Counted from the stretch's first letter, positions 21,501 through 29,293 are shown. The stretch: 64,000 nt of DNA from Pseudarcicella hirudinis (GCF_900115665.1 NZ_FOXH01000004.1:261257-325256), one strand, 5' to 3'. Notes: a model not told the origin generated them from the sequence alone. Numbers and translations are program-made.

Positions 21501-22847
21501 TATTGGGCGGATGGAAGTTTGAAATCAGATAAGAATAAAGGGATTACGAATATTACCTATAATTATTTAAATTTACCTCAGGAAATCACTTTTGGAAGCG
21601 GGCAGAAAATAGTATATGCCTATGATGGAAGTGGGAATAAGCTTGAAAAGCAGGTATTGCTCAATGGTGTTTTACAGCGGAGCACAGCTTACATCCAGGC
21701 GATGGTCTATGAGAAGACTGGGGCAGGGGGCACTTACAATTTCTACCAGCTAGCCACAGATGAAGGCAGAGCAGTTTATGAAAGCAATGCCTGGGTATAT
21801 GAATGGAATTATACCGATCATCTGGGCAATAACCGTTTATCATTCAGAGAAGTAGGCGGCGTAGCAGTAATCAGCCAAAGCCAGAACTACGATCCCTGGG
21901 GCATGGTTTTAAAAGGAGCTGGTCAGGTTATTGCGACAACTCCAAATAAATTTCTTTTCAACGGAAAAGAATGTCAGACTGAAACAGGAATGTATGATTT
22001 CGGAGCCAGAATGCAGGATCCTGTGTTGGGGAGGTGGTTTACTATTGATCCAATGACAGATAGTCAAGAGTCTTGGAGTCCATATCACTATACATATAAC
22101 AACCCTGTAAACTATGTTGATTTATTCGGTTTAAGCCCAAGTGGTGCTTTTGAAAGTAATGCTATTGCTATTTGCCCAACCTGCCCCAAAGACCCTAAAT
22201 ATGATGAATATCGAAATAGCAAGTCACTTTATACCTACGATAAAGAAACTGGCATAGTATTAAACGGTGATGGAAAAGGGGCAACTGTTTATGGAAAACG
22301 AACATCTTATGATTACAATGGTTTAATCTATGGTTCAGGTCAAGCATTAAATTATTTGGGTGACAACAATATTTCTACAAGAGGAAAACTTGGTGGTACG
22401 ACACCAGGTACTTCGATAGCTTCTCAATATTTTAGGCAAACATTAGGAGATACCAAAACCCCGAAATGGTTATTTAATAAACTACCTAAAAGAGTAGGTA
22501 TTAAAGGTTATAGTATGCCTCTTAGGTCACCATTATTAGGAGGTGTAGCTGGAAGAACTGTTCCATTGCTAGGAAGGGGGTTTGTTGGTGTTAGTGCTGG
22601 GATTTCTATCTATAATGTGGCAACAGCCGAAAATAAAACAGAAGCCTTAGTGGTTGAAGGAGGCGGATGGGCAGGTGCATGGGCAGCAGCAACTACAACA
22701 GGTTCAGCACTTACCGCAACTGGCATTGATTTTACGGGACCTTGGGGGTGGGCAGCACATGGTGCATTAACCGTTGGGGCAGGAATCGGAGGGTTTTATG
22801 GCGGAAAAGAAGCAGGGCAGGCCATTTATGATAAAACAAAAGAATAA
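18591..22847 (+). CDS. RHS-repeat polymorphic toxin with DUF6443 N-terminus
   Basis: The 1418-residue protein has a signal peptide (ending in TFAQ) and a DUF6443-type domain (IQYFDGLGRPLQT). Many YD/RHS repeats follow. Midway (about 700-790) is an inserted pair of EF-hand/dockerin-like modules with GDANKDGQV and EDVNMDAQV. The RHS core end follows: DHLGNNRLSF, YDPWGM, FNGKE, YDFGARMQDPVLGRW and then NNPVNYVDLFG near residue 1177. The last ~235 residues are the variable tip. They contain a Gly/Ala-rich hydrophobic region reminiscent of membrane-inserting or glycine-zipper segments, so a pore-forming effect is possible, but I do not recognise the domain. The gene is followed by a candidate immunity gene 2 nt downstream. 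Confidence 0.88.
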   Translation: MKKNILYLLFFICLSIETFAQSLTISKNAVLEGSPREASTYEPDAKDPSKSSVKIQYFDGLGRPLQTLGLQSSPLKRDIIESSVSYDAMGRKKRSDLPMPSRDFTGYYQNGLATDYFGFYRQNTAYSSLTSFDSDPSQRVLTQMGPGDSFANYNKVVTYKYEADNGVLNFQIASDGGISNVVGTYGYPGGTLFKRTTINEQNQDVIEYVDKRGLTVQKSVRFGTGATDYAITRYIYDTMGRLRYVIPPKAYPTLPNFLSKANAILNGGFYIYDYDEKGRVIKKYIPDGGSVNMVYDQMDRVVLTQNSKQAAENKWTFFKYDKSGRNILKGEVINSSSQATLQSNFNTITNIYEIYNASGTFGYSNQSFPITINDSDVQEASYYDNYTWLGGQYGFQTNSNYPLSPYNNATGLVTGHRKRNLQNTGQILIDVNYYDDNNRVIQIQNTHILGGTNIIFNKYNFPGELISTTTIYRQSGKADVNTLTEYEMDHIGRKVKMTHKIDNNVVKTVKYYYDEIGRMSSKVIPTSAATSPAYSQLSLKVFLQGAYDANSGIMTGSLKALNLLPKNEPYSLYNKYSFIDPTENKPMANSVLNVLGSNEIVDWIVVELRDLPDRVVANKAFVLKRDGNVVNPEDGTYALKMKAPPGNYYVSIRHRNHLPVMTKFQIALSSGSATMVDLINSPTLYTSTGINTPAKIVNGKTLLWAGDANKDGQVIFQGSANDVMPIYNEVMYSPENTINSSAYVLKKVYRAEDVNMDAQVIYTGPGNDQDMILYNVVNHPENTQQSNTFVIKNPLVTNSYSDNTATGILQKTDYRYNIRGGLNCINCNTLGDVTLNTAENDLFSLRLSYDETLQYFDGNIGSQYYLSKIDNKQRRYNYSYDLSSRLTSASYDGGEANENYAMNNVSYDLNGNILSLNRYGPINTSYGIIDQLTYGYSGNSNRLSYVNDAVTGNNDVGDFRNNNTGTDDYDYWADGSLKSDKNKGITNITYNYLNLPQEITFGSGQKIVYAYDGSGNKLEKQVLLNGVLQRSTAYIQAMVYEKTGAGGTYNFYQLATDEGRAVYESNAWVYEWNYTDHLGNNRLSFREVGGVAVISQSQNYDPWGMVLKGAGQVIATTPNKFLFNGKECQTETGMYDFGARMQDPVLGRWFTIDPMTDSQESWSPYHYTYNNPVNYVDLFGLSPSGAFESNAIAICPTCPKDPKYDEYRNSKSLYTYDKETGIVLNGDGKGATVYGKRTSYDYNGLIYGSGQALNYLGDNNISTRGKLGGTTPGTSIASQYFRQTLGDTKTPKWLFNKLPKRVGIKGYSMPLRSPLLGGVAGRTVPLLGRGFVGVSAGISIYNVATAENKTEALVVEGGGWAGAWAAATTTGSALTATGIDFTGPWGWAAHGALTVGAGIGGFYGGKEAGQAIYDKTKE

Positions 22848-22849
22848 TT

Positions 22850-23182
22850 ATGGAATTAACATTTAACAATTTACTTTGTTTTCTTGAAAATAAGTATTCT
22901 TTTGGCGATACTTTTAATAGTGAGACAATTCTCAGAGATGCAAATAGAGAATGTCCTCTTGATGGAGGCGATGCTTTGGATTTACTTCTAAATCTTGGAC
23001 AAACGTTCAATGTAACCTTTGAAACTTTTGATTTTCATAAATATTTTTTAGATGAAACGGAACTAAATACAATGACATGGAAACATTTATTTGGGTTGAA
23101 AAGGCAAAGAGAAATAAAAGAAGAACTAACTATTAAAATGCTATTTGATTACATGATTACTAATGCAAAAAGCCCCGAATAG
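22850..23182 (+). CDS. Candidate immunity protein for the RHS toxin (DUF1493-like)
   Basis: This 110-residue acidic protein starts 2 nt after the RHS stop, as expected for an immunity gene. The pattern around CPLDGGDALDLLLNLGQTF followed by an F-rich segment (FNVTFETFDFHKYF) resembles DUF1493/acyl-carrier-protein-like small proteins. There is no signal peptide, so it would act in the cytoplasm or at the membrane. The assignment rests on position more than on sequence. Confidence 0.6.
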   Translation: MELTFNNLLCFLENKYSFGDTFNSETILRDANRECPLDGGDALDLLLNLGQTFNVTFETFDFHKYFLDETELNTMTWKHLFGLKRQREIKEELTIKMLFDYMITNAKSPE

Positions 23183-23197
23183 GGGCTTTTTGCATTA
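23161..23197. terminator. Strong hairpin terminator overlapping the immunity stop codon
   Basis: A perfect 16-bp stem (23161-23176 and 23182-23197) with a 5-nt loop and GGGGC core ends the RHS/immunity transcript. The immunity stop codon lies at the loop edge. The same hairpin would serve a minus-strand transcript from the degraded toxin gene that follows. Confidence 0.8.
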
Positions 23198-23390
23198 GTC
23201 TAACTCTTCTAACAGTTCTTTCAATTCTTTTTCAGAGATATTACCTTTTCACTTACTTGTCGTAAATGGTAAGTAAGATAACTTCCTCATTATCCGTAAT
23301 AACATAAGTGATAATCCTTGCCCCATCGCTTTTGCCTTTTCCTTTGCTTTTGATGGCTATCTGCAATCGCTCGTGCGATGCTGACTAAAT
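23195..23390 (-). pseudogene. Remnant of a RelE/HigB-type toxin gene
   Basis: Reading the minus strand from about 23390 gives a peptide containing RLQIAIKSKGKGKSDGARI and then ITYVITDNEEVILLTIYDK, the last strands of a RelE/HigB-fold toxin. The frame then meets a stop. A neighbouring frame continues with KGNISEKELKELLEELD, the usual C-terminal helix, so a frameshift and a stop separate the two parts. The N-terminal half and any antitoxin are missing. Confidence 0.6.
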
Positions 23391-23588
23391 CTTTGCAAAA
23401 AATAACATCAAACCCCAGCATCACCCGGACCAATTGCAGAGTGAATCGGACACGCCAATCCACGCACCAGTAAAGAAATGAACCTACTTTTTTTTTCAAC
23501 TGAAAAGAAAAAAGTGCGTATCTTATGGGCAGATAGTTCTTTGAAAGCGAGTTGAATAACTGAAAAAGTGGGTGTAGAGTGATTGTAA

Positions 23589-24326
23589 AGAATAGATCCA
23601 CTGGCAGAGAATGGAAGAAGATGGAGTCCATATACTTATGCCTTTGACAATCCTATTCGGTTTATTGATCCTGATGGAATGTGGCCTGGGGAAGGACTTT
23701 GGAATAAATTTATAAGTTGGCTGAATTCTACCCCATCAGAATCTAATAAACGAATTGGTGAGATTTATAGCCGAACTGCTTATAATAGACATACAAGAAC
23801 TCCTCAGACTAATGGACAAATTGTTGTAAATGCTTTTGCTTCTTCAATCCAAGTCATATCACAGGAATATCGAGGGGGACTAGGCTTGACTAGAGGTGTT
23901 TTGCGTTCCCGTTCCCAACAAATACCTCATGTCGAAACGGTACGAGGAGGTGTGAGAAGGACAGGCCCAATAGGAGTTGATGAAAATCATCATAATGCTA
24001 ATGTTAGAATTGTTAATTCTGACAATCAAACTGTAAAAGCTGAAAGGATTGTTAGCGGTAATATGACCGCAGAGGAAAAAAGTTTAGGTTTTCCGTTAAA
24101 TACATTAGCAAGTCATACAGAAGCAAGAGCTGTTAATAATAATGAAAATATGTCACTATTAAATGTGTCAGGAAATCAAATGATTATTACAGGTCAGCAA
24201 GCACCTTGTCCAAGTTGTAGAGGTAAAATGAATCAAGTTTCAATACAGACAGGAACGCCTATTATTTACCAATGGAGAGAAGGTGGAGAAACTCTAACGT
24301 GGACATCCAAAATTAAACCCCAATAA
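23589..24326 (+). CDS. Displaced RHS C-terminal cassette with deaminase-like toxin (5' truncated)
   Basis: The open frame begins mid-RHS-core: [18 protein letters not shown] and [11 protein letters not shown], the junction that normally precedes a variable toxin. There is no signal peptide, RHS repeat or upstream start; only an internal ATG at 23679 follows the junction. The tip (about 215 residues) ends with a deaminase-superfamily signature: SHTEARAVN followed ~30 residues later by PCPSCRGKM (numbered from that ATG: H/E near 146-148, Cys pair near 175-180). These are the zinc ligands and catalytic Glu of CDA-fold toxins. An immunity-type gene follows. It looks like a silent or replacement toxin tip downstream of the intact RHS gene, available by recombination. 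The DNA or RNA target is unknown. Confidence 0.72.
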   Translation, partial: RIDPLAENGRRWSPYTYAFDNPIRFIDPDGMWPGEGLWNKFISWLNSTPSESNKRIGEIYSRTAYNRHTRTPQTNGQIVVNAFASSIQVISQEYRGGLGLTRGVLRSRSQQIPHVETVRGGVRRTGPIGVDENHHNANVRIVNSDNQTVKAERIVSGNMTAEEKSLGFPLNTLASHTEARAVNNNENMSLLNVSGNQMIITGQQAPCPSCRGKMNQVSIQTGTPIIYQWREGGETLTWTSKIKPQ

Positions 24327-24333
24327 AGTAATT

Positions 24334-24717
24334 ATGAAATTTAATGCATCAAAAGTTAGTCTGACCAAAGATGAAAATGACGTTTGGATTATTGGTTTTA
24401 TTGAAAATGAAAGTTACGCCAATTATGTAATTATTCAATATTCTAACGACGTAGATGAGCAAGAGCTATCTTTAAACTGGTCAAAATATTATTTAGAGTT
24501 AAGTAATTTTGGTGGAAGTTATAATTGTATTTCTAAAATTAATTTAACAAAAAATAACTTAGAGATAATTTTAAATGATAGCGGAAGTAAAAAGTTTAAC
24601 ACAAATCAAATACTGGTTTATTACTCTTTAAATGACTTGGAGTATAAAAATCTTCTTGAAGAGCTTAAAACTATTTTTGAAGATGAAAATGACGTAACAT
24701 TTAACGTGATTACTTAA
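24334..24717 (+). CDS. Candidate immunity protein for the deaminase-like toxin
   Basis: This 127-residue acidic beta-rich protein (MKFNASKVSLTKDENDVWII) begins 7 nt after the deaminase cassette. Size, acidity and position fit an immunity protein. The alternating strand pattern is reminiscent of the Imm10 family, but I cannot confirm this by eye. It is followed at once by a terminator, so cassette and immunity gene form a discrete unit. Confidence 0.6.
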   Translation: MKFNASKVSLTKDENDVWIIGFIENESYANYVIIQYSNDVDEQELSLNWSKYYLELSNFGGSYNCISKINLTKNNLEIILNDSGSKKFNTNQILVYYSLNDLEYKNLLEELKTIFEDENDVTFNVIT

Positions 24718-24728
24718 CCCCTCCCTGT

Positions 24729-24750
24729 CCGTAGTCTTTTTCGACTACGG
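24729..24750 (+). terminator. Hairpin terminator after the second immunity gene
   Basis: A perfect 8-bp stem (CCGTAGTC / GACTACGG) encloses a T-rich 6-nt loop 12 nt after the immunity stop. Confidence 0.6.
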
Positions 24751-24770
24751 GCAATACATGGTGTAGAGTG

Positions 24771-25309
24771 TCTGTGACACAGTAAGTATTGAGCATCTTT
24801 TTAACCTTTTATACTTTTCTGTTTGCCATCTCAGCATTTAACAAATGCTTACAACAAGAGACTACAAATTATATTATGCGGTTAGATATGTGATCAGTCT
24901 CTGTTTAACCGCTTTTCGCTTTGTAATCCTGGTTCTTCATAGCAGGAGAGTTAGGAGCAAAATATACAGTTCTTTCGTTTATAATAAAATTGGAATTACT
25001 TCTGTAATTTTTACTTTCTTCCAAATTCTTTCCAAAGTCGTCGGACCCGTGTTAATCCAAACTATTTCTTATTTCTTCCGACAAACTCTTTGATGTCTTG
25101 ATTGGTTTAATCATCAATACTCTCCTACCCGATTTCGTTTTGGCAAGGCTCTTCAATTTATGATAACACTTACAACCATTTGACAAACAATACATTACAC
25201 CTCTGAACAAACTTGCACGAACTTGAAAAAGTCCTGAACAAGCTCTCCCATCATGATAATGTAGTTTTGGTCTGTTAGTTTTTATTAGCAACCATATTTT
25301 AACTTATCT
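24771..25309. other. Intergenic region without recognised genes
   Basis: I see no supportable gene. The two longest frames (one on each strand, about 80 codons) match nothing I know and have irregular composition. The sequence may be debris left by rearrangement next to the toxin cassettes. Confidence 0.4.
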
Positions 25310-26389
25310 ATGAGAGAGAAAACAAAAAGAATCGGATTGTCATTTACTTTTCTATGCTTTACCTATCTTGTTTTAATAACAAACGCCTTTGTATTCGGGC
25401 AAAAGATTAATACAAGCGAATGGACTGTGCTTTCTGAAGAGAATAAAACGACGGACTTAACAGACACTACATTTTCAGGAAAATCATGCATCAAACTTGA
25501 TGGTAAGAATAAGGTAATTGCATGGAAAAAAGACGCAAACTACAAAAATTTCAGAGTGGAACTGGATATTGCAGGTGCTGTGATGTCAGGCATTGGCTTT
25601 CATGTTGCCAATGAGCAGAATTACCAGTTTCTGTATTTCAGACCCGGTTATGGAGGTACCGAAGAAGCGATACAATACATACCGATTTATAACGGAACTT
25701 TGAGCTGGGTATTTTACGGGGCTTATCAGAATACTGCCGATATTAAAAGGCTCGAATGGTTTCATGTCGTTATTGAAGTACTGGGTGATAATTTAAAAGT
25801 CTTTACCAATAATAACAAAAAGCCAGATATGTCCATTAAGCTCATGAAAACGGAGGTCCAAAACGGCAGTATTTTACTTAGAACGCTGTTTGGAACATCT
25901 TATTTTGCCAACATTGTTATTAAAGAACTACCTGAATCAATAACTGAATGGGAAATTTCCGAGCAATTGCCTATCACCACTGCTTACGGTGCCGGTCAGA
26001 TGAAAAAAATAAATAAATGGATAAAAATTAATGAGCAGGGCGATGATTACGTAAATTTATCCCGATATTATGACTATCCTAACGGCGTGATTTATGCCAA
26101 ACACAATATCCATTCGGAAACAGAACAAGCTAATTTCCTGAATTTTGATTTTGTCGGGAAAATGAAAATTTTGTTAAACGGCGAGGAAGTGTTTAATTAT
26201 GCCAAATACAAATTAGAACGGCTTTCTCCCGGTACTAACCGAATCCGCCTGAATCTCAAAAAAGGTGATAATGAATTAGTGGTCATTTCAGAAGGAGATT
26301 CTTTTCTATTTGGTAATGGTTTTAAATCAATGGGCAGACTTCAGCACCAAAACTGGGGTTTTATTGCCACTCTTGAGAAAATGAAATAG
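25310..26389 (+). CDS. Secreted DUF1080/concanavalin-like protein
   Basis: The 359-residue protein has a signal peptide (ending near VFGQ, residue 31). A beta-sandwich domain with the pattern of DUF1080/LamG-like lectin folds follows (WTVLSEENK, FRVELDIAG, GIGFHVANEQNYQFLYFRPG, WFHVVIEVLGDNLKVF). The last ~120 residues form a second beta domain with KILLNGEEVF and RIRLNLKKGDNELVV, resembling jelly-roll accessory domains of glycoside hydrolases. It probably binds carbohydrate at the cell surface; no catalytic residues are apparent. Confidence 0.65.
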   Translation: MREKTKRIGLSFTFLCFTYLVLITNAFVFGQKINTSEWTVLSEENKTTDLTDTTFSGKSCIKLDGKNKVIAWKKDANYKNFRVELDIAGAVMSGIGFHVANEQNYQFLYFRPGYGGTEEAIQYIPIYNGTLSWVFYGAYQNTADIKRLEWFHVVIEVLGDNLKVFTNNNKKPDMSIKLMKTEVQNGSILLRTLFGTSYFANIVIKELPESITEWEISEQLPITTAYGAGQMKKINKWIKINEQGDDYVNLSRYYDYPNGVIYAKHNIHSETEQANFLNFDFVGKMKILLNGEEVFNYAKYKLERLSPGTNRIRLNLKKGDNELVVISEGDSFLFGNGFKSMGRLQHQNWGFIATLEKMK

Positions 26390-26454
26390 CAATATCCTGT
26401 CCTGAAATATCTTTAGGTAAGCCTTTCAGGACAGATACTTTAAATTTTAATTTA

Positions 26455-27930
26455 ATGACCGGAAAGAGAATCATCATTGCACTGAGCTTTATCTGCTTTA
26501 TTCCTTTTACCAATCTTGCACAGAATAAGGCCTTGCAAATTGACCAGCTTCTGCAATCGTATAAAGATATTCAGGCATTTAATGGCAGTGTACTTGTGGC
26601 AAAGCGGGGGAAGATTATTTTACAGAAAGGCTACGGGTTTGCAAATATGGAATCGGGAGCTCGTAACACAGTCAATACAAAATTCAGAATAGCTTCTCTC
26701 TCCAAGCAATTTACGGCAATGCTGATTATGCAATTAAAGCAATCAGGTCTACTAAATCTTGGAGATCCTATCTCTAAATTTTTGCCTTATTACAGAAAAG
26801 ACATCGGCAATAAAGTGACAATTTATGAGTTATTGACACAGACTTCCGGAATTCCTGATTATACCAGCAGACCTGACTTTTTTCCTGACATTGCAACACA
26901 TCATTATACACCCGACAAATTTGTAGAAAAATTTTGCAGTGATAGCCTTCAATACGAACCGGGAACAAGATATAGTTATTGCAATTCGAACTATTATATT
27001 TTAGGGGCAATAATAGAGTCTATTACCCAAAAACCTTATGCGATTGTACTAAAAGAGAAAATATTTGATGTAGCAGGAATGAAGGACAGTGGTATCGATA
27101 CACCCTATGAGGTATTAAAAAACAGAGCGAATGGATATAATTACAATTATGGCAATTATACCAATGCAAGCTATATAAATATGGCTTCAGCGATTTACGC
27201 TGCAGGAGGAATATATTCGACAATCGGAGATTTATTACTCTGGGACGAGGCTCTTTATGGTGAGAAATTATTGTCGAAGGAAAATAAGGACATTATGTTT
27301 ACTCCCTTTCTGAATAAATATGCCTTTGGTATAATAGTAAACAAAACCTCCATTCCCGGAATCAACCATGAAGTAACGCTCATGGTTCATACCGGTGGAA
27401 TTAATGGATTCCGCTCTATTATGCTTCGGGAAGTTGAAGATCGGGAAGTAATAATTCTGCTAAGCAATTCTGTATTGAATAATAATTTTGATATTGATCT
27501 AAATCCTGTAAGTAATAGAATCTTTTCCATTCTGAATAATTTGCCATACGAAAAACCAAAACCGTCAATAGGTGAATCAGTAGGCGAAAAAGTCTATCAA
27601 AGTTCTGTTGAAAAAGCTATATCATTTTTTCAGCAGGCGAAGTTGCAGGCTAAAAAGAAGTATGATTTTACAAACTTAGAGTCGGAATTAAATTCTTTAG
27701 GGTATTCTCTTCTAAGCAGGAACCGTACAAAAGATGCAGTGGTTGTTTTTAAATTAAATACAGAAGAATTCTCCAAATCATGGAACGTTTTTGACAGTTA
27801 TGCAGAAGCATTACTGAAAGACGGGCAAAAAGAAGCTGCCCTTAAAAATTACAGGCTTTCACTTAAAATAAACCCTGACAACACAAATGCTGCCACACAA
27901 ATTAAAATACTTGAAGCTGAAAAGAGATAG
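26455..27930 (+). CDS. Serine beta-lactamase-like hydrolase (class C / PBP4* family)
   Basis: The 491-residue protein has a signal peptide (ending in NLAQ) and a beta-lactamase-fold domain. Ser81 lies in SLSK, the YxN-type motif in RYSYCNSNYY (about 173-180), and the HTGG motif in MVHTGGINGF. The last ~120 residues contain TPR-like helices (LKDGQKEAALKNYRLSLKIN). The family includes D-aminopeptidases, esterases and low-activity class C relatives, so beta-lactam hydrolysis should not be assumed. The TPR extension is common in Bacteroidota homologues. Confidence 0.85.
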   Translation: MTGKRIIIALSFICFIPFTNLAQNKALQIDQLLQSYKDIQAFNGSVLVAKRGKIILQKGYGFANMESGARNTVNTKFRIASLSKQFTAMLIMQLKQSGLLNLGDPISKFLPYYRKDIGNKVTIYELLTQTSGIPDYTSRPDFFPDIATHHYTPDKFVEKFCSDSLQYEPGTRYSYCNSNYYILGAIIESITQKPYAIVLKEKIFDVAGMKDSGIDTPYEVLKNRANGYNYNYGNYTNASYINMASAIYAAGGIYSTIGDLLLWDEALYGEKLLSKENKDIMFTPFLNKYAFGIIVNKTSIPGINHEVTLMVHTGGINGFRSIMLREVEDREVIILLSNSVLNNNFDIDLNPVSNRIFSILNNLPYEKPKPSIGESVGEKVYQSSVEKAISFFQQAKLQAKKKYDFTNLESELNSLGYSLLSRNRTKDAVVVFKLNTEEFSKSWNVFDSYAEALLKDGQKEAALKNYRLSLKINPDNTNAATQIKILEAEKR

Positions 27931-28044
27931 ATAAGAAGGTAGCAAACAAAGTGGTTTGATAATACGACAGGACAGTAAATATCTTCTCAGCTTTTCCAAC
28001 CTGACCCTCCGTGTTTCGTCAGTTTAGGGGTCGGTAAAACAAAA

Positions 28045-28099
28045 AAACACTTAGCAGATTTGCTAAGTGTTTGATTATCAGAGCCTCCTATCGAGGCTC
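28045..28099. terminator. Tandem hairpin terminators at the chromosome/element border
   Basis: Two perfect hairpins lie side by side: a 12-bp stem at 28045-28056/28061-28072 with a GATT loop and flanking A and T tracts, and a 7-bp stem at 28081-28087/28093-28099. They separate the last chromosomal gene from the minus-strand repressor and mark the approximate left limit of the integrated element. The exact attachment site is not visible. Confidence 0.65.
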
Positions 28100-28180
28100 T
28101 TCGGTCACTCATAACTTGCTGATTTTTAACTCCTTGCAACCCGAAGATTGCGCCTGTACCTAAATCTGTTATTTCTTCAA

Positions 28181-28609
28181 CTAATTATCAAATAAAATAA
28201 AAGACGGATTCATAAGTACAGGACTATACTTTCCCAATTGCGCCATTACTAGCGCATTTATGGTTTGTGTTTGTTGGTAGTTCGTTTTGGTTAAATCTTC
28301 AATCGTCTTGGTCAGGCTTTTAATCTCTTCTACAAAGTCGTACAAATAATTGTCAGATAAAGATTCTTTTTTCTCTTTGTCAAACTCTCCTTTAACAAAC
28401 ATTACTTCGACATCATTCATTGTATAACCAAGTTTGGATAATATTTTCAGTGCAAGGTCTTCTTTTATCATTTCTCTTTCAAGAATATTACCGACATTGG
28501 TTCTGGTCATGTCTAAAAGTCTTGCCATTTGTGATGAATTTATATTTTTTTTTCTCATCAACTCCTTGACTATCAAGCCATTGATATAAAATTTTTGCTT
28601 CATGTTCAA
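28181..28609 (-). CDS. XRE-type transcriptional repressor
   Basis: The 142-residue protein has an N-terminal helix-turn-helix (about 10-60; VKELMRKKNINSSQMARLLD then MTRTNVGNILERE) of the lambda-Cro/CI class. A coiled-coil region (about 85-120; VEEIKSLTKTIEDLTKT) likely mediates dimerisation. It is the only gene read leftward at the head of the element and faces the early genes across a 157-bp gap, as phage repressors do. It probably represses the early promoter and itself. No RecA-cleavable peptidase domain is present, so induction would need another route. Confidence 0.8.
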   Translation of the reverse strand: MNMKQKFYINGLIVKELMRKKNINSSQMARLLDMTRTNVGNILEREMIKEDLALKILSKLGYTMNDVEVMFVKGEFDKEKKESLSDNYLYDFVEEIKSLTKTIEDLTKTNYQQTQTINALVMAQLGKYSPVLMNPSFILFDN

Positions 28610-28766
28610 ATTTTATTTGCGTTTGTAATATTTTTATATAACATTTGTATCAGAAATATGTCATAAAGTAAACGGAAAGTAATCAGATTTGATACATTTT
28701 TCGTCAAAAAATTTAGTTTTCGGTAGTAAATAGCTTTTTTTTAATACTTTATTAAAATCTATAAAC
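28610..28766. promoter_or_regulatory. Divergent control region between repressor and early genes
   Basis: This AT-rich gap separates divergent genes. It contains TGTATCA at 28646-28652 and its reverse complement TGATACA at 28690-28696, a candidate operator pair. A possible Bacteroidota-type promoter for the early genes is a TTTG at 28688-28691 followed after 22 nt by TAGTTTT at 28714-28720. Both assignments are by eye. Confidence 0.45.
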
Positions 28767-29027
28767 ATGAAAATCAGACTAACGGGTACGCCGGAAGAGT
28801 TTCAGCTGCTTAATGTTGATGACCTTGACAGAAACAAGTTTCTATCTTTTCGAAAGCCTCAGAAGGGAGGTAATCCCAGATACAAGCCAGGAGGCGAAAA
28901 GTATGATCCGAAAACGGGAGAAGTTCTTCTAATGTACGTTGAGGTGGCACCTCATATTTTGGATGAAATGTTTTCAGGTTGCCGGGTTAAAACTATCAGT
29001 AAACATTTAAAAGCCACGAAGAAATGA
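28767..29027 (+). CDS. Small early protein of unknown function
   Basis: This 86-residue basic protein (MKIRLTGTPEEFQLLNVDDL) is the first gene after the repressor switch. A Gly/Lys-rich loop (KGGNPRYKPGGEKYDPKTGE) sits between two structured parts. No signal peptide or membrane segment is seen. Its stop overlaps the next start by 4 nt, so it is co-translated. First-position early genes often encode Cro-like or regulatory proteins, but no HTH is seen. Confidence 0.65.
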   Translation: MKIRLTGTPEEFQLLNVDDLDRNKFLSFRKPQKGGNPRYKPGGEKYDPKTGEVLLMYVEVAPHILDEMFSGCRVKTISKHLKATKK

Positions 29028-29293
29028 ATCAACCTGAAATTGTTTTACTGTTTACTCTCTGCGTTGTTGCAGGTTCGCTTGTTAGCTTTTGTATTGGAGC
29101 GTTTTACGGTCAGATCCTTTTTGGAACTATTTTTAAGAAGGCTCTGAATAAAGTAACGCTCCCGGCTGATGAATTGAGCGACAGGGTAAAAGAATCCGGA
29201 CTTTCGCTTAAGGATTTTCTTACTCAAAAGCCTGATACTTTTGAACAAATGGGGAAAAAGCTTGACGAAGAGATCAAAGCGTTTTTCAAGTAA
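29024..29293 (+). CDS. Small single-span membrane protein (tandem paralogue 1)
   Basis: This 89-residue protein has an N-terminal membrane segment (about 7-32) and a cytoplasmic tail with DELSDRVKESGLSLKDFLTQKPDTFEQMGKKLDEE. The next gene has the same layout and closely similar tail (GLS, F/E-PD-FE-LGKKIDEE), so the pair arose by duplication. Function unknown. Confidence 0.7.
   Translation: MNQPEIVLLFTLCVVAGSLVSFCIGAFYGQILFGTIFKKALNKVTLPADELSDRVKESGLSLKDFLTQKPDTFEQMGKKLDEEIKAFFK

Larger units (their letters stand above)
23571..24770. repeat. 11-bp direct repeats bracketing the orphan toxin-immunity cassette
   Basis: The 11-mer GGTGTAGAGTG occurs at 23571-23581, just before the RHS junction, and again at 24760-24770, just after the immunity terminator. 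The pair frames the displaced deaminase/immunity unit. It could be a trace of insertion or recombination, or chance at this length. Confidence 0.35.

Noticed and set aside
25052-25291. Minus-strand 79-codon frame as a gene
   Set aside because: Its sequence matches no family I know, lies in a region that looks rearranged, and has no partner or spacing evidence.
26455-27930. Class C beta-lactamase resistance gene
   Set aside because: SxxK, YxN-like and HTGG motifs are present, but the C-terminal TPR extension and overall pattern fit the broad PBP4*/esterase-type group, so I do not call it a resistance enzyme.
28081-28160. tRNA gene or tRNA fragment as attachment site at the left border
   Set aside because: The GAGCCTC/GAGGCTC hairpin superficially resembles the end of a reverse-strand tRNA, but no acceptor/T-arm consensus or cloverleaf can be drawn.
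28181-28609. LexA/CI-type self-cleaving repressor
   Set aside because: The C-terminus is a coiled coil without the Ala-Gly cleavage site or Ser-Lys dyad of S24 peptidases.
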